A stretch of DNA of 64,000 nucleotides from Himantopus leucocephalus (lineage: Eukaryota; Chordata; Aves; Charadriiformes; Recurvirostridae). Positions 36,401 through 48,654 of this stretch are shown in pieces. The position numbers were made by a program, and so were the translations under genes. Location of the stretch: assembly GCA_003993805.1 (NCBI GenBank), contig RSEF01000005.1, positions 15,735,511 to 15,799,510 of the forward strand. Direction: 5' to 3'. Below the pieces are notes generated by a model. That model saw only the letters and a list, made by a program, of their open reading frames with translations, had not been told where the DNA came from and made no database searches. Each line of letters opens with the position of its first letter. Position 1 is the first letter of the stretch.

Positions 36401-39400
36401 AAAACACTTGTGATAAGAACAGAACCCTTTGGGTTGGGTGAAGCATATAATTTCTCCCCATGGTAGAAAACCGGCGCATACCACAGCCCTTCTATGGCTC
36501 TGTGATGGGACTGAGTATGCTACGCAGTTAGGTCACTCCTTGCGTACATGAACTCACAGCACTTCTGTAACGCGCCAGATACGTAGTCTGCTCTCGCCCT
36601 GGGGTAGATGTCAGTCAGGAGGGATCTCCCACTGCCAGAATCATTTGTCTTTTTCATGGCCGGCTCCCAAGTTAACAGCGGGAAAGAGGACTGCAAGGTC
36701 TGGGCCACAGACCTTCCCACACTCCAAGCAACCCTGCATGAAGCAGAACGGCAAATGCAAGAAGCTCTAGTGGCATCCATAGGTCAGTTTAGATACACAC
36801 ACAGGTATGTACCTAATGCCAAGCTTTGTCAGGGATGTGAGCCTTTTCTAAGATCAGCCATGGCTGCAAGCCACAGCTACAAGCCTTATTACAACTGTGC
36901 CCATATTTAGGAGAAGTAAGAGCAGTCCACATACTTCCATCCTTTTTAAAGTCCCAAAAAACTCCACTTAACAAAACCCATTCGGTCCTTACAGGAAGAG
37001 TGACTTGCACTGCAGGGAATAAAAGCAACCAGGTCCAATGCAAATTAGGCCTGTGCTCTGAGACATAAAATTGAGTCAAAACCCAACCCATTTTCACTAA
37101 GTTCTCAGAAACCACACCAGACTGTTCTGCTGCTCATTAGCTGTAGTTTCAGTACCTTATGGGTTTCTCCAGTGAAAGACAAGCCCTTGAAAAACAAGAG
37201 TGACATCCAAGAAGCTTGGTTCTTACTGAGTCTCCAACATGAGCTTCTTCAAATACAACACCTGTTTGGGATATATGGCCTTTCCTACTAAGCATCTAGA
37301 TACATCTTGGATACCAATCCAGTCTCTCCTTTTCTCCCCTGATCACCTGCCCTTCTTCTGCTAACGTCAAACTTTCCAAGGTCCCCCAGTGCTCCTAGTC
37401 TAGGACAGAAATGTATTTATTAGGGCAAAATGAACAGAGTGTGTATGAATTAGAAAATGAGACCAGTCTGTTCAACTAGGGTTGGGCAAGCTTGTTTTGC
37501 CTAATTTAGAGGCCATTCAAACATTGTGGGTTTCAACATTACTGCATTAGTGTTTCACTTAGGAAAAACTGTGAAAAAAAAAAAAAAGGTGAAGAGAAGA
37601 GGAAAAAAAAATCCAATGGAAATATAAATAGCATATAACGTATATGGGGCACCCACTTGTGCCAGCACAGACCTTCTAAGCCCTAACACATTGCACAGAC
37701 TTCCCTTCAGCTAGAAGTTCCCTTTAAAATACTTTAAAAATAAATTTTTTTTAAAAATCCTGAATCACCATACAGAGGTGAAACAGGTCAAAAGAGATAG
37801 ATACACATGCCAAGGACAGCTGGTTCTAAACCCTGACCTGTCTTCATTTACACTTTGAAATCAAGGTCGTGTAGATCAAGGACGGAGAGCTAATTTGGAA
37901 AGCTCCAAGCCCCTCAGGCTGCCTTGGGTGAATCACAGCAGCCCTCTGTGTCAATAGGATGTGCTGCAAACTCTCCACGGATCCTGCAGCCGGTTCATTA
38001 GCTTTATCCATACCTCAGCTGCACTTGGCTGCTTGTCGGACTCCCAACAGCCTGGCTTTCTGGAGATAATTAACATCGTTCATTTTACATACCTGTTTTT
38101 CTTCTGTTGTGTTTGGGTGACAACTAACAAATTAGAGTCCCCTTCCTCAGACAGCATAAATAATTCATTTTCGTGACATTATATCAGTGCCCACCAGCTA
38201 AAGAATAAGACCTTCAGGTTCAAAACCTAACCCTATCTGTGGGGACAGCTGGTCTTTTCCCAAACTGCACTTCAAAAGCAACTGTGGGGAAAGATGTGAG
38301 ACATCTTTAAGGCAAGGAGCAAAAGCAAACAGAGGACACACAGTGAAAGACAGAAAAGTGGGCATGGGGGAAGAAAATTAAGGCACTGCAGGAACAAGGC
38401 TCTCCTCACCAATCTGATCACATTGAACCATCTCGTCTGTGACACATCTACATTTCAAAAGCCAAGAAAGCCACAAGAAACCAGGTGGAAGCCCAACTGA
38501 GAATAGCCTACCTCCAGAGGCATTTTCTTTCTCCTCATCCTAAAGGTTGCTTTAGGTAAAGACAAAGACAAGAAACAAAGAGATGGGGGGGCCAGCAACA
38601 GATGCTGCTTATGTGCCTGTGAGCAAGATCCAAGGGCAGAAAGCATGGCCTCACCGAGCAGCTCTTCCACCACCAGCAACCTACAGCCCTCACCATGAAA
38701 TCTGCCAGCCTAGGACAGACCTCGCACAGGGGAATTAACTCCACCTAAAACACCACTCCTGAGGCCTCCCTCTTCTCCCTCAAGCCCTTTAAAGCCCCAC
38801 CAAATAGGTGGGTTTATCCCCTGCTCCCATTTACACCTGGGCTACGTCTCTCCTCACCAGCAGGTCCCATAAAGCTGCACCACTTGGAAGAGATGGGTTG
38901 TGTTTTCATCAAGAAATTGCAGATGAGATAGAACCATCTTTTTACACGTTACACCATCCTTTCACCCTGGCACCGGGCCCTTCACGCCCAGGGGATGCCT
39001 TCAAGGCTGAAGTGCGGTCACACAGATGTCAACAGGGCTGCCCCAGCCCTGCCTTCATCTGCAGTGCAGAGGAAGGTGCTGTGAGCCCTGTATGGCGATG
39101 ACCCCGCACAAGAGGAATCCCTTTTCTTTTCCATACCATCTCTGACTTCCCCCCACCTAATCTATATTTTTTTTCCGGCCTCGAGTATACTTTCCAGCTC
39201 GTTTCCTCTTGCGGTTCTCATTTCCCGCTCCTAGGAGGTGAGCTCATGCGTTTCTCAATTACCAGCCAAAGAAAGGGAGAGGGAGAAAGCAATCTTATGG
39301 AAACAGATGAAGTCATGCCTCTATAATGCCATATTACGGCTCGTGCTCACAGAGCCATGATGCGGACATCGCTGCCCCTCAACCCTGGCAGGGCAGCCCA

Positions 39401-40335
39401 CCTTCCTTGTCCCCAGCTCCTGTTGTTCTCCCGGCGCCGAGGGAAGATGCTCCACCAACATGCAGGGAGAGGGGAGCGTGTTTGTCTCGCTGGTTTTTCC
39501 CCTCTCATCCCCCCTCCACCCCTGCTTTCGATCCTCCCGCCCTTTTGTCCACCCCCAGCAATCCCCACGGATCTTTGACTCATTCGCAGCACACCACTGA
39601 GTCAATAGCGAGCCCACAGACCATGTGCAAGGCTCCCAGTGCTGCACGCTCTGCCTACGGCTATGTGGACGCCGGAGAAGTTACACAAGGGAAATCTAAA
39701 GGCAATTAAAAGCATAATACAAGTGGTTGTTTAGAAAAGGTGGTGGGGAGGAGAGAATAAAATTAAAATAAATAAAGGAATGTTTTAACGAGTGCAGCAG
39801 TGAAAGCGGGATTAGAGGTGCCTGAATGGCATCTCTATATTTCCCGTATGGAAGGGAGGGCTGCCCAGTGCAACCAGAGCTGACAAAAAAAATTAGCTGG
39901 GCCTCAGGCTCAGAGAAACATTTGGCTAGAAAGGAAAGAAGGTAATTGCTGCAAATGGAGACTAATTCAGGAAGCAGCCAGCCCTACACGGGGCTGATTC
40001 TTGTGCCGTTAGAGACCTACGGGTGCCTCGTGAACGCTGGGTTGAGGGGCAGAAAAAAGCACAGGGGAATCTTAGGATAAAAACAAAGCAAGACAGAAAG
40101 ACAACAAATCTCTCCTTCCCACGGTTCACACGTGCTTAGCGTTTCTCTTCCCTCGTTCCTTGCTCCCCAGGGACACTTAGGACCTGCTGGAGGTCCTAGT
40201 CAGACTTGCCTTCATCAGTCTATCCGATGGTCATGGAGGGAGTGAACTTAGCGGCTCCCAAAGCGCAGACCATATCCCTCCCTTCCCCCTGCCCCAGGAG
40301 AGGAGCGGGCTGGAAGGTGAGGCGCAGGGCACGGA
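33445..40335. other. Long non-coding stretch, nothing recognised
   Basis: Nearly 7 kb with only short overlapping frames (longest about 127 codons at 39326-39709, in CpG- and pyrimidine-rich sequence). Homopolymer runs lie at 35525-35544 (T-rich), 35825-35838 (A-rich), 37574-37611 (A-rich) and 39167-39175 (T). A weak MIR-like phrase occurs near 37785-37850 but is too decayed to call. No exon or RNA gene recognised. Confidence 0.5.
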
Positions 40336-40337
40336 GG

Positions 40338-40528
40338 ATGTGTTTACTCTCATAACACCCCTGTGAGGTGGGGAAGTCATAGCCTCATCTGACAGATGAG
40401 GAACAGAGGCAAAGCGAGATTAAAGGATTAGCCCAAGGTCACGCAGGAAAAGTTTGTAGCAGAAGTGGAAATTAAGCCCAGGTCTCTCGGCCCAAAATCA
40501 GTGCCTTAAGCGCAAGACCAGACTTTCC
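40338..40528 (-). repeat. MIR SINE, best copy in the window
   Basis: The plus strand shows the full antisense MIR order: CTCATAACACCCCTGTGAGG, then CATCTGACAGATGAGGAACA, GAGGCAAAGCGAGATTAAAG, GATTAGCCCAAGGTCACGCA, then AAGTGGAAATTAAGCCCAGG and TCTCTCGG, and finally AGTGCCTTAAGCGCAAGACC. These correspond to 'cctcacaacaaccctgtgaggtagg', 'cagatgaggaaactgaggcacagagaggttaag', 'cttgcccaaggtcacacag', 'aacccaggtct' and 'gtgctcttaaccac'. Nearly full length (about 190 of 260 bp). MIR is a tRNA-derived SINE that predates the amniote radiation. Confidence 0.85.
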
Positions 40529-40529
40529 T

Positions 40530-41480
40530 AGAGTTGGTCAACCTTTTATATTTGATAGTTTGTTTTACTTTCAAACAGAAAAACAGTTTATTTTCTAAAC
40601 ATACATTTTCATAGAAAAGGGAGATGGAGGAGTTCATTTCCTGGAGGGAGGAGCTGCTTAAGATCTTATTTATTTCTTTTTAGCTTAATTTCTTTTAGGT
40701 TTTAGCATTTCTGATGGGGGAAAAAAAAATGCTGCAGAAATTTCAAAGCACAGGAACACATTTCTTTTCATTCATAATTCATCATGGGAAATACTTTCCA
40801 CTTTCCTCTTTCCTCTCTTTGCTTTGCAAGGTTTTTAATACCTTCTCATTATTATTGTTTCATAGCCTCTACTAGCTTAGAAAGCCCACATCTTCTAAAG
40901 AGAGACCTTTGTTGGACAATGCTACCATCACTAAAACTGCATTGATCAGAAAGGTACTTTACAAACGAATACAGGCAACAGGTCCATGCCTTGACATACG
41001 TAAGCTGCAGGGCCAAATCTTGAGTTAGACCTCAGCTTCTGCTGATTCTGCTCACCCAGTCCCTGCCTGGACCATGCCTCCCTCTGCCACTGGCTCTGAA
41101 ACTCCCTGTTTTCTTCCCTTTATCGTGTGCCACCAAGCCCAGTTCTTCCCAAAACACATCTCCCCCTTGGCTCTGAAAGCCCCTTGGCAAAGGAAAGCAG
41201 TCCCACTCCCCTTCACACACGGGCCAGCTGAGATCTACGGAGCAGCTACTGCTTGTCCACAATCAACCTGGAGACCAGCAGCAGAGCCGAGAAAAGAAGA
41301 TGGGTTTCATTAATACAGAGCCTCTCTCCACTTAGACATGTGAAATTCAGCCCTCACAGAGGCCCCTAGGAATTTACCATCACTATCCAAAATGGGAGGG
41401 TTTTTTTTACCCCGAGACACTAAGCAGCGAGAAAGCCATATGAAGCGAATGCGATCTGAGGCTGGCATATTTAAAGGTGA
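40530..41480. other. Non-coding stretch, nothing recognised
   Basis: AT-rich portion at 40550-40870 with small A- and T-runs, then ordinary sequence. No exon recognised. Confidence 0.5.
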
Positions 41481-41484
41481 CTTA

Positions 41485-41540
41485 AGGATCCAGACACTCA
41501 ATTCCCATGAAAACAAATGGGAATCAGTAGGCAGAAAAGG
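41485..41540. repeat. Short relic with perfect 8-bp inverted repeat
   Basis: ATTCCCAT (41501-41508) and ATGGGAAT (41517-41524) form a perfect 8-bp inverted repeat around an eight-base spacer. The surrounding phrase (ACTCAATTCCCATGAAAAC followed by AAATGGGAATCAGTAGGC) resembles the amniote relic form 'cctaattcccattgaaatcaatgggaattaggcgcc'. Possibly related to the relics at 20549 and 45835. Confidence 0.45.
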
Positions 41541-41589
41541 GCTGGCTTATATTCATGCCAACCAAATGGTTAAAATTAGCTAAAATCGG

Positions 41590-42360
41590 TAGAGCATTTT
41601 GAAGAAAATGTGGAACACTTATATAAAAGCTGAGTGTTGCTCAGAAACAAAGATCTCTTTTCCTGTAATTGTGTTTAATGATCTTTGAAGAACAAGAGGA
41701 CAATCCACAAGGATGACTACCACCATCACACATGTTCCTGTGACAATGAGGGAATTAGGCTGAAACAAAGACTAATACACTATCCTTACAAGGCAGTTTT
41801 CACTCCCAGTTTGCTCCCCCCTTTACTTAAAGACTCATTTGCATGAGCAGGAGAACTTCATGTATTAATGAAGTAGTTCACCAGCAGAAAAGAAAGCATG
41901 TTATAAACTTATGACTGGTACCAGTCCAGCTTATTCTATGTCCTGGAGATACCTAAACATGACCTACCACACACAAAGGGGTTTTGGTTCCCTCCCTGGC
42001 TCCCAGCACAGATGGGCTGTGTCTGGGCTACAGTACATACCCACCGCTCTCCTCGGGGCTGGGGAAGGCTAACCTAAGAGCAGAGCTTTGGCAGCATCAC
42101 AAGGGCAGGTCTCAGACATCTTACCTGGCCTTCATGCACTGAAGACTTGTGCTATGAGCTCCAACAAAAAAACACCCTTTTTTGACTCAGTCCCAAGGGA
42201 GGGCAGTTTGTTCCCTCTGGGACAGGCTCCTTGAGATTAGCTGACTTCTGCAACAGCCCAGAACACCCTGCACTGCCAAGTGAAGAGCTCACTTATAAAT
42301 TTTGACTCACCTGAGCCTGTGCAGCTTAATTAACAGCAGATGAGAAACTAAATTTGCCAG
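41590..42360. promoter_or_regulatory. Possible conserved non-coding blocks
   Basis: Two segments have the texture of developmental regulatory DNA: low CpG, no repeat content and clustered transcription-factor-like words. The first holds an octamer ATTTGCAT (41837-41844) with GTATTAATGAA nearby. The second holds CACCTG (42308-42313), TTAATTAA (42326-42333) and CAGATG (42337-42342) within 35 bases. These are only short word matches. No conservation data are available here, so the call is a guess from sequence texture. Confidence 0.2.
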
Positions 42361-45300
42361 AAGCCCATGTGCTCACACGCAGGTGGCATAAGGGCAGGGT
42401 CCTTCCTCAGCTCTGTTGGTTTGTTGTGATCTGTCCCCTATGGTCAATGTTTGTTTGCTTCCTCAGGATATGCCCACGGCGAAAAGGTGCAGAGAGACCT
42501 GAACGCACTCGGAGGGCTGCCTGGGAGAGGTTTGGGAGCAGCTGGTCCAGGGAGACAGACAGGTGCTATTTTGCAGGTCAGGTCTGGATCTAGGACAGAA
42601 ATACCTGGAGGAAAACGTTGCAATCCTGGAGCTAGCACTATAAAGGCTGAATGCGGTTTTCAATTCTTTGTCCCGAGTTCTGGGTAAGATGAAGCAAATT
42701 CCTGGAAACTGAAGGGTTTGGACACTAGAGCTGTAGACTTGGAAAAATACTACTTCTGGCTACGATGATTTATTTATAGTTGCAATTAAGGACAAAAAGG
42801 CTCTTCAGAAAGGGAGGATGAAGTGGAAATAAGGCCAGGCCTAGAAACCTAAGACTATGGGGATTCCCAGAGCAAAATTAATCAGGGGACTCAATTGTTT
42901 TCTATTTATTTCTTTCCTAAATGGTTATCTCTTTGTTTGGCTTATCTGGCCCAGAGCTTTGCAACAACTACATTTCTGGCCTCCCCCCACAGGCTTCGGA
43001 TCCAGGCCAAACACTGGAACTGAGATTGGGGATGGGTCTCAAACTCACAAGAAGGGCTTGTGAGACCTCAGCCAGAAAGGTCACTCTACACCTTACCACT
43101 GGAGCCATTCTCTGCTTGGCCACAGCACAGGTAGTGATGGCTTTGGGATGTGGCAGTGGAGGGAAAGAGCAGAGCCAGAAATCACTGACTATACAGAAAA
43201 GTAAGAAAGTGCGAGAAGGCAAGAAGAAAGCCAAAAGTCCTTGCATCTACAAAAAGACATAGTGCACGGTAGGATTCTCTCTGTGCAGGACTTTGATTTA
43301 CAGCCTGCCAGGGTATATATTATTCCAGCTCCTAAAAGAGTGGGTGTGGTGCAAACCCCCAGACAACCTTTAGAGCTGCAGCTCTGTAGATGTCTCTTCG
43401 TCTTTTAGATCCAATTTTTGACCCTGCAAATATCCCCTTTTGAATAAAAGATACGGCTCCAGCTATCGTGAGCAGGATTAACAAAGGAGGTGGGGAACTG
43501 CAGACCAATTCAGACAGCAAGACAAGTCAAAGGACATGCTCTTTTCTGCCCCAGTGGTTAACAACCCCTTCCAAACAAGGGGTCCGATCAAGACCTCCAG
43601 GCTGGATAGGACCTCCAATCACTGCAGCAATCAGAAAAGTGCCCAAGCAGACAAAAACTAGGGATAATCTTTCCCCTACGGAAAGTTTCAGAGAAGCCAG
43701 GACAGCTTTACTCCAAGAAACACTGTCCATCCTCCAGCCTGGACCCTCAGGCCTCATCTTTCCTCTCTGGACTGGAGTAAGAGCCCTAGACAGCCTCCTG
43801 CGTCACTACCACGTGTAAGTACCTTCAGCTAAAAGGCTGCTATAGGTTCTCCCTTCAACCTGCATTTTCCTTGTTTACTTAATGTGTTCCAGCCTGGAAG
43901 AAGAGGCTGCTGCTCACTGTTAACATGCACTTTCCTCAAGAGAGCTTTTTGAGTCTGTTATTGTTGCCTGACTTCCACGCTGTGACAAGGAGCTGCACTG
44001 CACCATCTCTATGCTTTTTTTCATGCAACTTTCTCCTCGTGCTGCGTCTGTGAGGCACTGAAACGCGTGTGGACTTCCAGCAGCAGTTATCATTAAACAG
44101 ATACAAGAAGCACAGCTAAAACCAATGGCAGAGGTGTAGTACCTCAACCTAAAATGGGGAAGGAGCAGCAGGACCTGATGAACTTTAACTCACAGGATTC
44201 AGAGAACTGGTTGAAACAATCTGTAATTACCAATGCCTCTCATCAAGCATGGCCAAGGTGCACAACAGAGAGAACAAAGCAACCTTCATGCCCTAAATTA
44301 AATAAGCTTGTGGATTGCAGAAGGAGGAAAAGTCAGGTTAGCTACAATTCCCAGAAAAAAAGTCTGAAACATAAATAAATAATGAATAAATACCACAAAC
44401 TATTCATAAGCACAGAAGATAACAAAGCAAAGTCTCAGGCTAATATGGATTTAATCAGAAACAAATTGCATCCAACCAAGATAATTTCCCTCTGTGACAG
44501 GCCACGTGGATAGCAGAGAGGCCGTTGACGTTACATGCCTTGACTTGTAAAGCTTCAGATGCATAACATCCTCATAAGACATCAAATAAATGGTCTCAAA
44601 TAAACTTTCACATAGCAGATGCAAAACTGACTGGAAATATGATACTTGGATGTGAACTATCAATGGGTCACTGTCAAAACGGAGGGATTAACCCAGTGGA
44701 GTTGTACGGTGTTTGTTGTGAGTCCAGCTTTCTTCAAAGTTTTCTCTAAGAACCTGGGCCATGAGATAGATTGCACGCTTGTAAAATACGCAGCTGCTAT
44801 GTAGCTGGGAAGGACTGCCTGAAGACAGGTTTGAATTCTGATCTTGGCAAAGTGAGGAAAATGTCTGAAAAAAAAAAAATTGGATCCCAGTCAGTAGAGA
44901 TAAGGATGGGGGAAAACTGCCCACAATTCCTCAGAAAATTATGGAGAGAGATGAGGTGGACTGCAAGCTGAACACGAGTCAGCTGCGTCTCACTGCTACA
45001 AACAAGGACAAATGTTGTCCTGGATTGTACAAACATGAGTCCAGCCTGTAAACCATGTGGAGTAACCCTTCTGCTCTGGTCAGCGTGGCAAGGCAGAGTG
45101 TCCCATCTAGACTCGGGACAGTGAACTTCAGGAAAGATGTGCACCAACTGGAAACAGTCTGGAGGAAAGAAACAGGAACAATCAAAGGTTTAAGAAAACC
45201 TCACCTGCAAGGAGAGCTTTGAACAAACTGGGGTTGTCCATCATAAAAGAGAAACTCATCAGGAGACAGGACGCAACAAGAGTCTTCAGAAAGTCTCACC

Positions 45301-45830
45301 TGCCTTTCTAAGCCTAGGCATTGGACAACTTCTGCATCAGAAACACACAGCAGGTAATCAATATGCACTTTAGGAAAGTACATGGCATGATTGAGGGGGT
45401 TCCAGTGGAGACCACAGTGTAAGCAAGAAATTTTGGCCGCTGCTTGAAAGAGCAGGAGCTACTGATACCCTTTGCTTTCGACAGCTCACCCAAAATACGT
45501 CACAATGGAAGGCAGTCTCTGCATCCTGCGAGAGCAACTGGGCCGGAGTGCGTGTGAGACCTTGATTGGAAACAGGCTGCTCTTCACATTTCAGCTCTGC
45601 TTCTGGCGATGTGTGAGAATTTCCTCATTCCTAGATGGTCTCCTCATCCCAGATGAGGGAGCTGGTGTCTGGGGAAGACCTTTAGTATTCATTACAAAAA
45701 TGTTTCCACCCCCTCATTGGTCTCTCCTCACTTCACCAAAGCATGCGGACAATCTTATTTTTCAGAAGCACCCACCAGCTATCCCTTAACTGGCTCTGGC
45801 ACTGCTACTCAAACGCCTGACTCAACGCCT
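42361..45830. other. Non-coding stretch, nothing recognised
   Basis: Frames of 116 codons at most. An A-run lies at 44868-44879. No exon, RNA gene or transposon recognised. Confidence 0.55.
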
Positions 45831-45834
45831 ATCG

Positions 45835-45902
45835 CCGTCAAAAGGCTTCCATTGATGGAATGCGCTCCACTGGTTTCAATGGGACTTGAACAGGACCCCA
45901 AA
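45835..45902. repeat. Probable relic of the symmetric amniote repeat
   Basis: Contains GGCTTCCATTGATGGAATGC and CCACTGGTTTCAATGGGACT running into TGAACAGGACCCCAAA. This resembles 'ccattgatttcaatgggaattgaatcaggcccaaa'. Shorter and weaker than the copy at 20549. Confidence 0.4.
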
Positions 45903-45904
45903 CA

Positions 45905-48540
45905 AAGCGACAATAGCGAAACGTGATGAACTCACATCTTCCACAAGTGACTCATCGGATTTCAGAGTAGGGGGAAAATCCTGAAATACAAGTGGAAGAG
46001 CGTTACGCTGGACTGGAATCATGCAGAAGGCACACCAAGACCAAGCTGCATTGCGCTGTGGGTTTGAGAGCGATCTCCCCTCCCCAGACGCCCCAAAGAG
46101 AGGAGGCAACAGTGGCTGTTCTCTTAGGGAAAGGATGAAATGCCAAACCCCAGTGGAGCTGCGAGTTCCCGTCCCCAGTCACAGCGGATGGAGCATGCCA
46201 CACTCCCAGCTGGAGGGAGAGAAGTGTCTCCAAACACGGAGGGAGGGGCGTCTCCGGTGCTTACAAAGCCTAGAGGAAGGTCCAGACGATGAGAACAACA
46301 AACAGCAACCAAACCCCCACAGAATATGAAAGGGAGAAATAAGTAAAAGCAGATGGAGTTGTGCCACAGAGGGCTCTTCCCTTGCATTCCCAGCATACCA
46401 AGAACAGTCACCTCCCCTGCCCAGATCGTCTCTGTCCTCACTGAACTGGGCAACCCTGCTCTCAGCTCCGTCTGGCAACCCTCGTCCACAGGGAATGCTA
46501 AACCTCACAGCCCCAATACACACATTGCAGACAAACTTTTAATCACCTCCCTTTCTCCAAAGCAAAGCCAACCGCACTGGAGTCCCAGCACAATGTAAAT
46601 ACAACACAGGTACAAAACTGAATGGATCAAAAACCTTTGAAATTTCATCTATCTTCGCTGTTTTTCCAGGCAGGTTCAAACCTGGTCACACACATTCTGG
46701 TCTAGCCATCAATTTAAATATCACTTAATGCAGAATTTTACCTTGATTCAGTTACGTCAGGGCAAAGACCTATCTGAACAGGATCAGGTTGGCCTGCGCC
46801 ACGTCCCGGTTCACCCACAGAGTACTACACAGGGATTTAACTGAGTTCTTTAACAATAACTTCCATTTTATAAATGCAAGTTTGTGTATAGGTCAATCCT
46901 ATCCAGTGCTGGGTCCGGACTGGGAAGATCTCTGTATGTTGCATACCCTGCTGTAGATGTGTTTCTAGGATAAAGATGGCATCTCAAGCACACACAGACC
47001 ACTTTCATGCTCCCAGTGAGATACTGGTGTTACTTCATCATGGCGAGAAATCATACTGCTTTAAAAGCAGCAGCCCAAATAGAGTGGTATAACTTTTTTG
47101 CACAAACCCTCAGACCTTTCCCTGAAAGCAGGGACCAGCGGTTACTTCTGAACCAAGAGAACCATGCAACAGTGGCATCGGATGATTTAATTTGTTTTCT
47201 GGAAAATGCTGCATTCAAGCCAGGCCGATAGAAGTGATCCAGTACCCGAGGCGTTTTTGCCATTTGTTGAAAACGCCAAATTGTCTTTCCAGTTAATTTA
47301 CTAGCATAAATTCCAGTACATTTTCATTGCTGACTAATTAGCAGAGATCTTACTGGGACTGTGCCTTAGGCCTGCTCTGAAGCCGGAAACTAACAGAAGT
47401 ACCCAGGAAAGACAAATGAGGCCTTTGCAGGTTCAGAGCTGCAGCCGTGAAGGAAAGACCACACCAGCATGAGGACCTTGGCTGTATCTCGCTGGCAGTC
47501 TACGAGAGTCCATGAAGAAGCAAGTGCATTCATAAATGTAGCTCCACACAAGTCCTCGGCTAGCTGAAGGTGAGGAAGCTCTGCCGTACACTGCACAGCC
47601 AAGGATCTACTTCAAAGAGATCATTCCCCGGTCGAGCGTTTTATATGCACACACAGCGTTCGCAAAGTCCCACCATTACAATTTGGTATGAGTAAAAAGA
47701 ATGGCTTCTGATGGATAAAGACGCAGGCTCAACACAAAACACTAAACACTCCTGCTTGTCTATTAATCATCTTGCATGGGTACCATGGAAATAGAGGCAA
47801 AATCATTTTTAGGAGATTGTAGGTGACAGTGGCTATGCTTCTTCCGATCACAACTTAACACATGTATTTTACCAACTGTCTGGCAAGGACCAGTTGGTGT
47901 TGTTCCACCATCTTTGGTGCTGATCTCCACTAACCATCAATACAGGCCAGTGTTTTTATGTAGCTGTCTGTATCCTATGCAAGTAGCTGCCCCCAATTTG
48001 ACCAAAGCTTTCAAAGTAGGCATACAGAGAAAGTTCAGGTATGATTTATGGTTATCATGAGGGTAAAGGGAATTGACACTCCCTTCTGATGTTGCTCTCT
48101 GCTATGCAGATGTGGCGAAGACGAGCCCACGTGCATCAAGTCTAGCACATATACGTATCTGGAAGACTGAGGCAAGAAATGGACGGCCCAGGAGAATCAC
48201 CTCCACCTTCTGTCCACCAGGGATTCATGTGCTTAGCTCACAAGAGCACCAATTCCTCACAGAGATTCCCTGAGCTAACTCCAAATGAGCTGGGACATCC
48301 AGCCAGCGTGATGGAGGCCCGTACGGAGAGACTAGATTATTCTGAAGAGCAGGAGAACCACATCAGCATGGCCTGTGGCCAAGCCCAGCCAGCCTCCCAA
48401 GCTTCTGGGCTCGGCCGTGGTATCACACTGACACGAGCGCATCCCTCCAAGTGCTAGAGCTACCTTGGGCATCTCCGCAGGGCACTGTCTCACACAGGGT
48501 AGAGGCGCTCAGAGGGATCACAGTCTAAACATAGGCCAGG
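45905..48540. other. Non-coding stretch, nothing recognised
   Basis: Frames of 121 codons at most, overlapping on both strands. No exon, RNA gene or transposon recognised. Confidence 0.55.
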
Positions 48541-48650
48541 AAAGGGAAGAGTCATGGAGTCACTTGCCTGAGATTATGTAGCTGGTCAGCCACACAGCCA
48601 GGTACTGCGCCCAACTCCAGCCTGCTGTCCACTTGACCACACTGTCAGTC
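48541..48650 (-). repeat. MIR-like SINE relic
   Basis: The plus strand reads GGAGTCACTTGCCTGAGATT, then ATGTAGCTGGTCAGCCACAC, AGCCAGGTACTGCGCCCAAC and TCCAGCCTGCTGTCCACTTG. This parallels antisense MIR: 'taagtgacttgcccaaggtcacacagctagtaagtggcagagccgggattcgaacccaggtct...tgctcttaacca'. Decayed, but collinear over about 100 bases. Confidence 0.5.
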
Positions 48651-48654
48651 TGCC

